The notes: generated by a model not told the origin, from the letters alone. Counted from the first letter of the stretch, positions 36,686 to 49,145 are shown. The stretch is DNA of 64,000 bases from Reticulitermes speratus (GCA_021186555.1 JAJKFL010000013.1:42360644-42424643); one strand, 5' to 3'. Numbers and translations are program-made.

Positions 36686-38689
36686 TGCCCTTGTTGGAAA
36701 GGGTCAGTAAAGCCTGAGCTGGAAGACTCGGGACTTCTGACTAGCCCACGATGGCGGTCGGACGGAGATGAGATCAAAACACAGTATTACACTGTTCGCA
36801 GGATATCAAGGTAGGTGAACGAACACCTCGTTTGGAGGCCAGTTACACGTCATTCTCGTGTGTACTCGCTGTGGCATTGATGTTACTGTGTTGCTTCAAA
36901 TAGGCAGTCTTACACAGTTTCTTCTTTTCCCCCTTTTTGTCGGTAGTTTTGGGCGCGCAGGTTCTGGGGAAGATGTCAGTGACACTGGCCGAGAGCAAGG
37001 AGATGGGGACATACAGTCCCCAGCAGAATTTTGGACCGCGAAGATCCAGAGGGTGCAGCCAGGTATGAGAGTTGTGGTTGGTTGTAATGCCCCTTGGGCA
37101 CAACCAAATCTTCTCGGATGTAAAGTGCATCGTTATTTTACCTGTTTTATCTACAAAGTGTTGGTCTTCTGAGGTGTTGAAATAGGATATATGGTGTGTG
37201 TTGTTGGTGTGGTTTTAGTTTAAATTACGCTTTCTTGTCCGTTGGCCGTATCGGTTTTGAGAAGCCTACAACATAATTGTATTTGCCGCTTAGTCGTGAA
37301 TTGTAAAAGTAATTGTGGGTGTTTAGTAAATTTTAGGGGGGGGGGGTGCCATTCCTGCGAGTGCCATGTTGTGTAAACGATGACAATTGTGAATTAACAC
37401 TGCACTGGTCATCGTGGAAAAGCGGGCCTACAAATGCATCACGCTCTGATGTCATTTGGCTTTAGTCGCCATAAAACGGGGAAGCGTGTGCAAATGCAGA
37501 AATTCCATTATTTATCCCGAATTAATAAGACACGCTTCGCTGTTTGTAATTAAATCTTGAGTTGGCGTGTTGGAATGGAACATTTCTTGCCAGTATGCGA
37601 GTTTTGTCCTGTTGAAAGGGACTTGCCGGTAGGGGGAGGGTACGATATCTAATGCAAGGGGAAGATCCGGTTCACAATTTATCATCCTAACATGGTTGCC
37701 ATTTCCATAAAACATGCAGATACGCTTAGAATACAATACATTGCAGACTTATTTTAAGTTATGCACTCAAGTATTTACCACAACTTTGATTACTGCATGG
37801 TGATTGCCAGATTTAAAAATGTTACAGGCCCAGGTTTATTCAAAGGGCTGTCCATGCAACGTATATGGTACACAGGGTAACCCTGGGATAGACGTGGTTT
37901 TGAGTGCGGCGGTATTCGTGTGAAAATATTATTCCAGAAATGGTGCATGGCCGTTGCTGACACTATCATAATGTCGGTGACGTCTTCATCAGACGCATCG
38001 CTGGATTGAGAAGCAGCGAAGTTAATTAGAAGAGGTAGTGAGTTACGATAGCGGAGGGGATGTTGTCCGGGTCGTAGAATCTGGTTTCAGTAGTAATCGT
38101 GGGAAAACGGTGTTAAGTACACATCGACCTCGGGTCAGTTCCAAGGTATCAGCATACTGCAAGAAAGCGCAAACAACCACTTACAAACTCATCAGAGAAG
38201 TGACACATTGATTTCATTGCCGGTATTCAGTGTGGTTCGTGAGGATGCTTTGCGGCTGATATTTGTTTTGAAACTCGAAGGCGTTCCGTGCACAGGAATG
38301 CGTTAACACTAGTAACAGGCTACTCATAACAGAGCGTACTTCAGAATTTTATATATTTTTTGGCTTGGAATCGTGTTGAATGGGTCCTTTGCTACAAGGG
38401 TATGGCGCGTCTGCAGGTTGCAGATGAAGGAGGCGGTCTCCAGGTGTAGATGATAGCTGTAAATATATGTATAAGCAGTGGTGGACAGTCGACAAGTTGT
38501 GGTCCTCCATCTTGGAGGGTGGGGGTGCCCAAAGGGCGTCACTATAAGCAGCTAGCATGTTACGAAATATTAACACAGGGCAGATTCTTCTGGGCGCAGT
38601 AATGAAAGTACAGGTCCTGTGGGAGGTGAGGAATTTATTGACCAGCTGAGCGCCTATCAAATTCCGAAGAAAGAATCTGCTTCATGGAG
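36686..38689. other. CpG-rich intergenic sequence, no gene recognised
   Basis: Only short open frames without known domains. An 11-base G run lies at 37336-37346, and a partial copy of the 36235 repeat is at about 38600-38700. Confidence 0.4.
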
Positions 38690-38910
38690 TAGAGATACTA
38701 GTAGCGGAGTGGGTGTAGGGCGGGGGTTCGATTCCCGGCGGTAACAGGAATTTTTGTTTTCGCCGTGACGTGCGGACTGACAAGGACCCACTCAGCTTCA
38801 AAGTTAATGCGTGCAGGGTGTTCCTTTTTCCAGATCTAAAGCGGCCTGCGCATGAAGCTAATTACTCATCTCTATCCAATGTCGAGGTTACGAATGCTTG
38901 GATATGACAT
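38690..38910 (+). mobile_element. SINE family A copy with intact B box
   Basis: B box GGGTTCGATTCCC near 38725. The body has ACCCACTCAGC, TCTAAAGCGGCCTGCGC, and CCAATGTCGAGGTTACGAATG. The end appears truncated. Confidence 0.65.
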
Positions 38911-39151
38911 CCGCCATTTCGCCATTCTTACGGTGTGGCGCGGTGGTGACAGTGTTGCTTCTGAATGTTGTACAGGACGTGAAGTACGACATACAGTTGA
39001 TTTACACTACTTCCAATATTCACGTAATTTCTCACTGTCTTTACATCCGTTTGAAATGACGAGAGTTTACACAGTTTTCACACACTGGCGGTAAGAAGTG
39101 TCATGCTGTGATGGTTTATTTAAATTTTGAAACATCCACAATAATTTATTA

Positions 39152-39722
39152 TACAGGACATACACAAAAGAATGGTGCGGTATCAAAAGTGAATAAAAAA
39201 TGTATTTCTCACCTTACACGGGCACAACATACACCGTCAGCGGCGGCAACTGTCCAAGTTTCTCATTTGGTAATTACAATCCTTCAATGTGTGCACCCTG
39301 GGTCACACGACACACATCCACACGGTAATCAAACTCATCCCAGACCCGGTGTAGCATGTCCGCTGTAATGGCCTGCAGTGCATGCGTTATCCGATCACGA
39401 ATTTCATGGATGGACGTGGGCAATGGTGGTACATAAACGCTGTCCTTAACGAACCCCCAAAGAAAGAAATCGCACGGTGTAAGATCTGGCGAACGGGGTG
39501 GCCAAGGGAGAAGGTTCTTGTCTCCATTTGCAGCAGCACGTCCGATCCAGCGCATTTCCCCTAAACTGGCCACGCAGTAAGCATGAGAAGCGAACTGCTG
39601 GTAGCGCATGAGAAACTTGGACAGTTGCCGCCGCTGACGGTGTATGTTGTGCCCTTGTAATGTGAGACATAAATTTTTTATTCACTTTTGAAAGCGCGCC
39701 ATTATTTTGTGTATACCCTGTA
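39152..39722 (-). mobile_element. Mariner-like deletion derivative with long inverted ends (571 bp)
   Basis: About 115 bp at each end are inverse copies (TACAGGACATACACAAAAG on the left; TACAGGGTATACACAAAAT on the minus strand at the right). TA lies outside both (39150-39151, 39723-39724). Between them is only the C-terminal third of a transposase, so the 5' two thirds of the gene are deleted. Lies in gene-free DNA. Confidence 0.85.
39274..39609 (-). pseudogene. Mariner-like transposase C-terminal fragment
   Basis: Contains WPPRSPDLTPCDFFLWG, the third-acid block, then 'SVYVPPLPTSIHEIRDRI' and the usual 'CRVTQGAHIE' ending. The first two catalytic acids are absent. The apparent Met start lies inside the right inverted repeat, so it is not a true N terminus. 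Confidence 0.82.
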
Positions 39723-40341
39723 TATGTGAATAAGGAAAAACATAAAACAGACAAGAATTAATACAGCTCTTTCTTCAGGGCTTCATGTATAATTATACTT
39801 ACTAACCTCAGCACCGTCGTTGCACAATCACCATCATCATCACCCATCATCTTTTCCTCCTGACAAGAATATGTGTGCGGTTTGTCAAGCGTTGAATTCA
39901 AAGTACCACACTAAAAGCTCATTCTGGAGAGATCTCAGCACATTTCATTATGTTATTAAAACATATACACAGGATAATTTACAATTTCATCGATAATATT
40001 CAGTAATGTAGGACTGTAAAGTAAGTATCTAATTTTACAGGAGCTAACACTTCACATCTTCCATTTTTTCAATAAAAAATTAACAATGGTCTCCCAAACG
40101 CTGGCGGAAATTATTAATTCTTTTTTCTCAACAAACTTCCTCCAATCTTCGATTCATATGTGTATATAAATACATAGTTTTATTGCAGTCAGGTAAACTA
40201 AAGTGCTGTTGACTAAATGTCGTTACTTCTTGAAACGAAGAAAAATTTTCTTACCAGACTGAGAGAAACGTTAAATTCTATGGAATATCCTGTCCCTGGG
40301 CCGGGGGTTTACAAAAGGGGTCACCTACAAATTTAAGGCGC

Positions 40342-40446
40342 TATGTGGGTGACATGAAGCAAGATCCTTACTGGGACACAAATATTAGGCGTCACCGTGC
40401 GGAATTTAGTCGACCAGGGGCCCTGGATTTGTGCACCCGTGCCGTG
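40342..40446 (+). repeat. Dispersed repeat, CpG-retaining copy
   Basis: Partner of 20686-20790 in lark intron 5. The remaining sequence 39725-41264 shows no recognisable gene. Confidence 0.6.
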
Positions 40447-41264
40447 GGCCCTACTTGACCCACCGACGTCGGATAGGTAACAGAAACGTCCACGCACTAC
40501 GTCGTGAACATGTAGCACAGCGTTTCTTAACCGATGTGCTGTAGCAAGAACCTTAAGAACTCTGGTACATAGTATGCCGCGACTTCTTGATGCATATGTA
40601 TTTGTACACTTTGACGGGAGTTAAATTGTGTCAACACATTCACATTCTCTGTTGTTTTCGTAATACGTGCTGTCGCTTGTTTATTAAATGGTTATTTGCC
40701 ACATACATGTTTCATAGTGCGCTTTGAATCTAACCGTTTTGTCGCTGTTCGTTGCACCCCATACATGTCTGATATTGCCCTTTGAACCTTACTGTTTTAT
40801 CTGTTGCTCTTTATTTAGTACACATTGTAACCGAACTTTGCTGGTTACTTTTTTGTAAATTAATATACATCAATTTACAGGACAGTCCTTTTCAAAGGTT
40901 TTAACTTTATTTCCATTATAACAATATAAACGTTAACACAATACCATCCTTAAGTTTTAATTCACCGTGCATTTTGTTATTTAAGATATAGGGAGCAAAT
41001 TTGCACCTTATAATTTGTGCATTTTGTTGGTGTTTTATCTTAAACAATACCATCCGTCCAGTCCATTCCTTTACTGAACGCCAACTGACGCGGGACACCT
41101 GGTACCTTGTCCTTCCTGCTATATTTAGAAAAGTGGAGAGGGAGAGCCGAACTGCTCCAACAATACTAGTATATAAATGCTCCAATAATGTTCGGCTACA
41201 ACATCCCTAAAAATGTTCACACATCTTCTTCCCCCATGCGATCTAGTATATGGAGCCAGGATTG

Positions 41265-41500
41265 CTCGGTCATTATGACTAGGCTGCGAGCTGGACGACG
41301 GATAATTTGGGTTCGTTTCGCGTGAAGACCAGCCTTTTTGTGTTTCTTGGTTCAGTACAGCTTGAAGATCGGCTCCTGGGCTCAGCCAAGCTGTTGTCCA
41401 ATAAGTACTGAGCCTCTTCGATAGTAAAGCGGCCGGGCCGTGAAGCTGGCCACCCGTCACCTAATGCCGAGGTTAAGAATGCACGGAGCTTTGCTACTGA
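41265..41500 (+). mobile_element. SINE family A copy
   Basis: TAGTAAAGCGGCCGGGCCG near 41421, GAAGCTGGCCACC, and TAATGCCGAGGTTAAGAATG match the family body. The head is degenerate, with a B-box-like GGTTCGTTTCGC near 41308. Confidence 0.65.
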
Positions 41501-42706
41501 TAGTTAACTGAGGAGTGAAGCTTTGGCTTTGGCAGTGTGGGTTGTGGTCCCTTATTTCCGAGCGAATCTCTCAGAGAAAATAGATGCTGTCAAAAACATA
41601 AGTTTCCATCTTTTTCCACCAGTCGCCATTTGTAATGAGCCTAGAATCAAATGTATGCAGAGCTGTGCCCACATGGAATAAACATAAAATTCTATCTCAC
41701 ATAGCTGAATTAACTCGCCATCACAGGCACGACTGCACTTCAGCTCAGTGCATTTTAGGTGCTTTCACTAAGTCTCGAAAAACGCCGATTATCTCCGTCA
41801 TGTCTGTCTGTTCGCATGTATCAGTGCGGCTCCGTTGGACGAATTTTCGTAAAATTTGTTATTGGGTACTTGTACAAAAATCTGTCGAGAACCTCGAAGT
41901 TTGTTTAAAATCGAATCACAATGTTCGGCACTTAGGTTTATATGAACAAGTAAAATCGATATCAGTCTCATTACAACTATATTAGACGATAGAGTCCGTG
42001 TCTTTAATTAAGCGACATATTTCGACATAAATTAGGTCATATTCAGGGCTCTTATACTTAAAAAAACGCATTGAGGAAGACAGTATAAAATTATAGATTA
42101 ATCGTTGGTCTTTCGTGGAATTTGAAGAAGAGTAGAATAAAATGAAAGAATATAAAATGGAATAATGTAAAATAGCATAAAACATGTCAAATGGAGGTAT
42201 TACATTAATTTGGCATGGGGACAGCTGTACTTTTTTTTTTGTAATGCGTATAAAAATAATACACAAGTGAAGAGCGTAATGAAGTGTCTTGCGTTTACAC
42301 ACCCAAGCGGCACATACAAGCGTACCTTTTAAATAATACGAGTACATAATCTCTGTTGTGAGGTATTGGACTCAATTTTACTGGGCAGCCTTGTGTGTGT
42401 GTGTGGGGGGGGGGGCAAAGAATGAGGAACAGTTTCAGTGTTGCATCCTGTAGCAACACGGGCAGAACATTTGGTAGAACATATCTGAAACATCTTCCCA
42501 GGAATGTACTGTGAATGGTACGTAATTTGACCTTCCGACTAATGGACAGACTTCGTTGAAAGAAAGGCGAATATATAAATGGTAGCCGGACAAGTCCGTG
42601 GGTCATGCGTCAGCTTATTTCCCACCATGGAGTTGTGGCCTCACACCTTGTTTTAGTTATTGTGGTAGAGTCTTAAAAGATAAATTGTCACACATTGTGA
42701 ACCTAA

Positions 42707-43200
42707 AGCCGGGATTAGACGGCGCGTGGCTCGTCCAGTGACGTGACGTCACTTGCTCGGCCAACAGATCGGAACAGAAAAGACAATCTGGCTACACGAC
42801 GCGGCGCAGCTCGGTAGGTTCAGCTCGGCTTGTGGAATAAGTCGTGTTGTTCTATGAAGTTACAAATGTCCTCGTTTGACCACTCCATTCTAGCCAATAC
42901 CAATTGTGGGACAGAAACTTTCACTCTTCGCGCACCCCGACAGCAGAAAACAAAGACCAGACCTAAGTGTATACAGGCTTGGCGCGTAGACTGCAAGCGC
43001 CGTGTAGCCGCTAAAGCTGGCCGCGCCGAGTCCCTTTGAGGATCGTGAAAAAACCGCTTCTGAGGCGATCCAACGAGCCTCGCTCCACCAGTCACAAGCC
43101 GCGCCAGGCCGGTTACACGGCGCGTTTGAATACGATTCTTTGTCAATGACGTCAGTTATGACGTAAAACGAGCCGAGCCACGCGCCGTCTAATCCCGGCT
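42707..43200 (-). mobile_element. Harbinger MITE, 494 bp, retaining MADF gene start
   Basis: Perfect inverted ends of at least 27 bp beginning AGCCGGGATTAGACGGCGCG. TAA directly flanks both (42704-42706 and 43201-43203), which is the same TWA target class as TTA read from the other strand. The termini differ from those of the 7439 element after AGC, so it belongs to another Harbinger subfamily. The inside carries a truncated MADF open frame on the minus strand, showing it is a deletion derivative of an autonomous element. Confidence 0.92.
42820..42888 (-). pseudogene. Truncated MADF domain start in a MITE
   Basis: ATG at 42888; reads MEWSNEDICNFIEQHDLFHK, a typical MADF opening (an acidic helix, then the position of the 'LWNP' block), and stops soon after. 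The rest of the gene has been deleted. Confidence 0.7.
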
Positions 43201-43311
43201 TAAGACAAGAGTTGAAAGGGAGGAGAACACGTTTAGCTTTCTTGTTCTCGTAGCTGTCAGCGTTCAGTTTGTTACTGTAGTAAAGAAAACATCAGGAAGC
43301 CACAGTTCATT

Positions 43312-43430
43312 GAGATCGTCGCTTTTCGGGGATGTTACACAGCGTAGATTGGTAGTTACCGATAGATTGTTCCGAAACGTCGGTAACTACCACACTACGC
43401 TGCGTAACACCCCAGAAGAGCGAAGATCTC
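43312..43430. repeat. Foldback repeat, family F copy 1
   Basis: Imperfect palindrome: GAGATCGTCGCTTTTC... on the left mirrors ...GAAGAGCGAAGATCTC on the right, arms about 50 bp, sharing GGTAGTTACCGA. A diverged copy lies at 60476-60607. Confidence 0.8.
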
Positions 43431-45886
43431 ATTTACATCGCGCCGGAAGCCTTAAATTGCGCACGATTTATTTGTTAACAATAAAAATCACGGCGAAACG
43501 GTGATAATCTTCTAGTGTGAGGGCTTGTTCATCTTTCACATGTAGATGGCCGCCGTCACTCGTCGACCGCCACTTTCGCCTGTGTGGTCAGCTGCTGGGA
43601 AGGTAGCTGTGTATAACAACACTGGTTATTGGTCAGGAAGTGTAATATGTAACACTCTTTACTGAATCAAATATAATTAGTTTTAAACCAATTAGCGTTG
43701 TCCCCCTGAAGCACCTCTCAAACTAGGCGTGGTGACGCCTTGACCCACGGTCTTAAATAGAAGACGGAAGCAAAACTGCATCACTCAGTACCTTGAAAAT
43801 TTGCAGTGCCGAAATCAGTGTAACAATTCTCTCTACAAAGCAATCGAAGAACGGAAATGGAATTTTAACAAAATGTAAAGGCACCCGTGTAATATTTGGC
43901 CGGCCAGTGTTCTGTTGTGAATTCCATGTACGGATTTGTGTGTTTTAACTTGTAGTTTAGCAAACTGTAGAATGATTACATTTGCAATAGCAAATCTATT
44001 CTATAACCTTTACACGTTGTGCTTTATTTGTCGTCAGGACTGTTATGTAGCCGTATCCCCTGAGAAGACCTCACGACCCCACTGACTAGCCCAGCAATTT
44101 CCATCACATCTTTTGCTTTACCGCAGTGATAGTGCCTGTAGTCAGGAAGTATAGCCGCAGCAGCGAGATTTGTCAAGTCACCAGCGGTGATTCGCGTTAC
44201 GAGCACATTTGCCCTGTTCTGTCCGTGAACGGTATTGATAAAGAGAAATGTGATAACACAAATTGTTTTCTATATAACAATAAGCATCCAGAACTGAGAT
44301 GTAACAAATGGCGATACTTGTCTTTGAAGTGAATAAATCTTGAAATTTTCGGAAGAGGCGCTTGAATTCCACGTGTTAAAACAGAACGGGTGCTCTTGAA
44401 TGTGCTGTTTTCTTAGTTAAACCCTGTTACATCAGTTTTAGGCGCGTTTAGAGGGGGGCATCCGTCTTCATACAATAGGACCTAGAGTGTGTTGTGGCCC
44501 TGCTCTGAATTTTATCGGTCGTCGTTTAGTTCTGATCGGTGCCTTTTCTTTTAGCCGATACGCATGCGGGCGAACAGGTTTTGCGTGCTGAAAGACTTCA
44601 TACATTGTACGTCTGTCAGTGCCTCGTATTTTCCTTTATTCAAGTTTTCAGTAGCGTACCGGCAAGTATATTTTTCAAAGGTGCGCTAGTTTTGATTGTT
44701 CGGAGTACTGCTATAAGGATCTAAATGTGGTTTTGTATGTATCATATGAATTACATATATGAACTGGCAGGTTTTGATGAAACTTTGTCTACGGAATGCT
44801 TATTGTGTGGTTACGTCCACTTACGAATTCCAGTCGCTTTCGTTTGTTGTAGAGGCGTCTTTAATTAAGCGCAAAATTAAACTCTTACACATTTTTTTGA
44901 ATACCTTAACGAGATTTAATAAAGATGCATGTACGGCATTTCTGTTACATGATTAGATACGGATGTATGTGGGTTTAACTCACTACAGTTCGTGTCGTCG
45001 TTTGAGCCGTTACTCTTCCGGTCGTACCCGCTAAATGCAGCGCGTCTCATAAGTCTGTGCCCTCAGCACGGCAGCTTGTCGCGTACGACCCCCCACCTGT
45101 ATCCGCTTTCAATTAAAGAGTCAAGAAGTGCCGACCTCCTGCATCTAACAGGCCTCGCCTCTTCTGAAAGTATTCCTCGACACACAGAGAAGCTTTTGTT
45201 CTGATATATTACCAGTTTCTCTTAGAAATTTGTCCTTCCATTTGTGCAAAGAAAGTGGATTGACATGTATTTTCTCTTGTTCGGGTAATTCCCCGGATAA
45301 TGGTGTCGGCATTAATTTAACTTGATGGAATGTGTTTCTTTGAAAACCCCTGGCCATATGATTTTGTGCGCTCCGTGCTCTTTCAAGGCCATGTAAAGGA
45401 AATACGTATTATGAAGTGCATAAAAGATATTCTTAACACCGTCATACGTTGTTGGCTGTCTAGGTTCATGCTGCATGTAAACTACACCACATCGGGGAAA
45501 AATACGAAGTTTCGTGTTTTATGTTTGTGTAGCATTGAATCTGTCGAAATTTCTCCACTGTTACGTGTACTTGTTTTATACAGCACTGTTGTCGCGAGAT
45601 ATTTTTATGGACCTTTCGGCGGATTTTTCCCATGACGTATACTTCACAGCAGTATAGCGAAAAAGCACTCTTTGCTCAACAGAAAATGTTTGACACACGC
45701 AATGGCCTTTCTTAATGAGAGACAAAACGCAGCTGGGTGGGTTTCGCGTTGCGGTGTGGATAAGACTGTGCGGACTCGTCTTGGGTTACCGAGCTCCTTT
45801 TCACCCATGCTCGGAGAGACGAATAAAGATACACCCTGTATTAACTTGTGTGAAAGTACTGAATAAAAGTTACAGATATAGTCTAC
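43431..45886. other. CpG-rich intergenic sequence, no gene recognised
   Basis: No coding domain found. 45264-45412 is a CpG-retaining copy of the segment at 12187-12345. The open frame at 45330-45635 overlaps that repeat and is probably spurious. Confidence 0.4.
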
Positions 45887-46436
45887 CATAGGCGTAACTT
45901 GGCTAATAACTTGGGGGGGGGGGGGCAAAATCGACCATGGGTGTTAGGAACTTTAATCTACAAAGGGGCCGATCCCAGTGACCGCGCGGTCTAAAGCGTG
46001 GGTCTACGGCCGCTCGCTTGCTGGGATTGAGAGTTCGAATCCCGCCGGTGGCATGGATGTCTGTCTGTTGTGAGTGTTGTGTGTTGTCAGGTAGAGGTCT
46101 CTGCGACGGGCTGATCACTCGTCCAGAGGAGTACTACCGAGTGTGGTGTGTCTGTGTGTGGTCGTGAAGCTCCGATAGTGAGGAGGCCCTGGCCCACTAC
46201 GGGCTGTTGCACCACGGAAAAAAAAAATATGGAGTCAAGTTAGAAAGACGGGGAAGAGTGGTTTGAACCAGTTCTTAATATACATACTCCCCTTTCCTCA
46301 CACTGACCCTAATATTTTTTTATTTGCCTCTCTTGAACTCGGTAGCCAAAAGAGAACTATTCCTAGGTAGAAAAAATATTTGGGGGGGGGGCATTTACCC
46401 CCTTGCCCCCCCCCCCCCCACAAAGTTACGACTATG
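45887..46436. mobile_element. hAT-like nonautonomous element with nested SINE
   Basis: Ends are inverse: CATAGGCGTAACTTGG...poly-G on the left, and CATAGTCGTAACTTTG...poly-G on the minus strand at the right. Flanking 8-mers TAGTCTAC (45879-45886) and TAGTTTGC (46437-46444) agree at six of eight positions, both differences C/T. That fits a decayed hAT 8-bp duplication. No transposase inside; about half the length is an inserted SINE. Confidence 0.6.
45962..46215 (+). mobile_element. tRNA-derived SINE, family C, nested in the hAT-like element
   Basis: A box (GCGGTCTAAAGCGTGG) and B box (GAGTTCGAATCCCGCC) are both well preserved near 45985 and 46030. It ends in a run of ten A just after 46216. 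Unlike family A it lacks the AAAGCGGCCGG block. Confidence 0.72.
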
Positions 46437-47603
46437 TAGTTTGCATAGTTGTATTTGTGCAGAACTGTAAATAATACATGATATTATAACACCTAATAAG
46501 TGCTTGCCGTGGAAAGCGTGTATTTTTGCTCCACCGTACTGTATTGGGTGTTCGATTTACAAAGCACTGCATATGATATGCAGCTAACAGGACTGGCCAT
46601 AGGGTATTTGGGCAGGGTCAAGCGGTGCGTGACAGTGGGCAGTGTCCCCCCTTAGTACATTCATTCATTCAGTAAATTAAGCAGAGGAGGGAAGTGCTCG
46701 TAGCAAGCAACACAGAATATGAAAATATTTGCTGTGATATTAAAATTATCTTACCAGTCTAAGCCTATTATCAGTTATTAGGAATGAAATTCAAACAAAA
46801 TCGAAGCAAGTTGTGTAGAATACAAGCAAAAGTGAGCAGCATACGGTCACGAGGGTGGCGGTTGGCATCCATCGGAAAGGCAGGTATGCCAGGTGCAGGA
46901 TGTGTGGGGGTTTTCACTTGCCACCTCCGCCAACTATTGTTCTCTTCTCCCGGACCGGTATGATTGGCACATGGTAATGCAACCCAACCGGTTCATTTTC
47001 CCTTTCTTGTTCAGTACCAGATTCGTATTTTTGTGCACCATATAAACTGTGCACCTCCATAAAATGGCCCTAATTACTCGTATTTACGATTGCAAAGTAT
47101 ATTTATCTTTGTCCCGCTATGACATATATTGATAGCAAATAATAGTCTTTGAATTACCACGGTTGTTAGGAAATAGACATCCGCATTCTCTTCGCTACAA
47201 CAACGATACCGGTTATGAAATTTATTCATGGACCTGTGAGTTTGAGGAAGGCATCTGTTGGCTGGTAAAAAGAGGTAATTAATTTACCGCCCCAAATTTC
47301 TATCCACTACTGTTTGTGACGATGACGTATATGGCTCCGAATCTGGCCTCTTTACGATGATAAGCGGAGTTTTTAATTTAGCAGATTGGGGGGGGGGGGG
47401 GGGGGTCGGCGAATGGTCTGAATTCACAACTGGGGATGCAAATATCCGTGCAATTACTTGTTTAAATATTATGTAGTTGACACCTAGGTTGCCTTTAGTA
47501 TTTTGTATTTGGTTTGTGGATGGAAAGGGCTCACTTTTTAAAACTTGCTCTGTGTCAAGATTTGAGTTTCTTGCAGCAGTGTTGCTGAAGGTTTAAATCT
47601 TGT

Positions 47604-47769
47604 GGGATGTGACATCCGTGTTATTGGGTGAGTAGTTCCCGATGTGTTGAAGGATCATGGTTTCTTTGTCCTCAGGGTCAAGCCATTCAAATCTTTTGGA
47701 CTGCTTAACCCTGAATTTAAAGGCACTGGATCAGGAACTACTCACCCAGGTACATAGTGTCACATTCCC
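47604..47769. repeat. Foldback repeat with 40-bp imperfect arms
   Basis: Left arm GGGATGTGACATCCG...GGGTGAGTAGTTCCC mirrors right arm GGAACTACTCACCC...GTGTCACATTCCC, about 31 of 40 positions. Surrounding sequence 46440-48954 has an 18-base G run (47388-47405), a 12-base C run (47913-47924), and no recognisable coding exon. Confidence 0.7.
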
Positions 47770-48954
47770 GAAGACTTGAGTGTTTGCTTTTCAATCATTT
47801 GTATGTGGCGTTACAAGCATATTGTAAAAAGGTAGTTGAAAGCTGATATAAAGTTGACTGCTCTGTGGGCTAAATGGATATGTATCAGGTAGTCATGGTT
47901 TATTGCTTGGCACCCCCCCCCCCCAAAAAATAAACCTAACCCAAAGGAGATCAATCCACTAGAATAAGGAATTGATAATTATCAATTATCTGATTATAGT
48001 CACACCAATCAGGAAAGGTGTGCAGAATTGCAAAATTCCTTATTCATGGGATAAGAGAGCTATGGCTGCAATGTGTGACTGGTCATTTTATTCTGTGTAC
48101 TGGCAAGTTATAAAGCCCATTAATCGTTGCCTCCATGCCCATTGTACATCTCCATTGCATGGTTCATAGATGCAGAAAAAAGCTTTCCTTCCAAAAGCTT
48201 CCAAAGTTATATAAACTTTGTTCAAGTGGTGTTAATAAATGTGAAAAAATGCCTTCTAATTATTGCCTGTTTTTAATCGTATTTAGCATTACTAAGCACA
48301 TAGTGAAACTGAAGACCCAGAAATAATACAGTATATTTAACTTTCAGTTTATGTCTTAAAAAATGCACTGAATTGCTAGGAATATGAATATTTGTGTTCA
48401 GGCAGTCCTTGTGTGGTTAAAGATCAGGCTCATTCCAGCGATATTAATTTCACCAGTGCTCCCTACATATAACTGCCCTGATCGCCAGTTGGGGATTCAC
48501 TTTTCACTAGGTACTTAGAAAGGGAAGCGACCTGCATGGTGTAGGGGACATGTGCAAAGAGTTTCATCTGTTGTAGACCTTTGCACTTGTTAGAGATGAG
48601 CTGATAGCTTCATGCTTCAGTAACTTTGCTCTCAGGGAGCAACTCCCAGTACTCTTTACAAAGGATAATAAAGTGTTTAATTCAAGGATACTTTTGTAGA
48701 GTATCCATAAATCTGCAATTGCTTATGAGATTTTTGCTTGTACACTCCAGTCAGACCCATTACAGCTGTCTGCTACTAAATGATTGTTGTCACTTGTGGA
48801 TAGCTTCCTGCGTGGAAGTTGTCAGAAATTGCTGTATGCTTCTTGCTTCAAATAATTAGCTAATTATATGGCAGGAACATGTAATTTGTTGCATAACGTA
48901 CCAGGTTGCTTGTAAGTATTGTTCTTGTGAAAGTCTGTGGGGGTGATCTTACAG

Positions 48955-49145
48955 AAGCTGCAGATGGGGACTTTGCTGACACCATCAAGTTCCCACAACC
49001 TCCATGTAAGCCACAGCCCCCACAAGGTCGTTGGCGAAGAGCATTGCATCCATTCAGACCCGCAAGGAAGCTTAGCAAGAGCAGGGAGCGGGACAAAGCT
49101 GCTGATCTCTGCCCACCATCCATTACTCTGTCGTCCCCGGAACTT
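48955..49145 (+). CDS. Syt15: Syt15-like upstream exon (tentative)
   Basis: GC-richer than its surroundings; preceded by ATCTTACAG and followed by GTCAGT. Encodes a basic, Pro-rich linker (FPQPPCKPQPPQGRWRRAL). It ends in phase 0, matching the next exon. The domain alone would not identify it. Confidence 0.5.

Noticed and set aside
42820..43146. 108-codon minus-strand frame as a novel protein
   Set aside because: It is inside a Harbinger MITE. Only the last 22 codons (MADF start) carry family signal; the upstream part reads through the terminal region.
45903..46118. 71-codon minus-strand frame rich in Pro/Arg
   Set aside because: Antisense reading of the SINE at 45962 and adjoining G tract.
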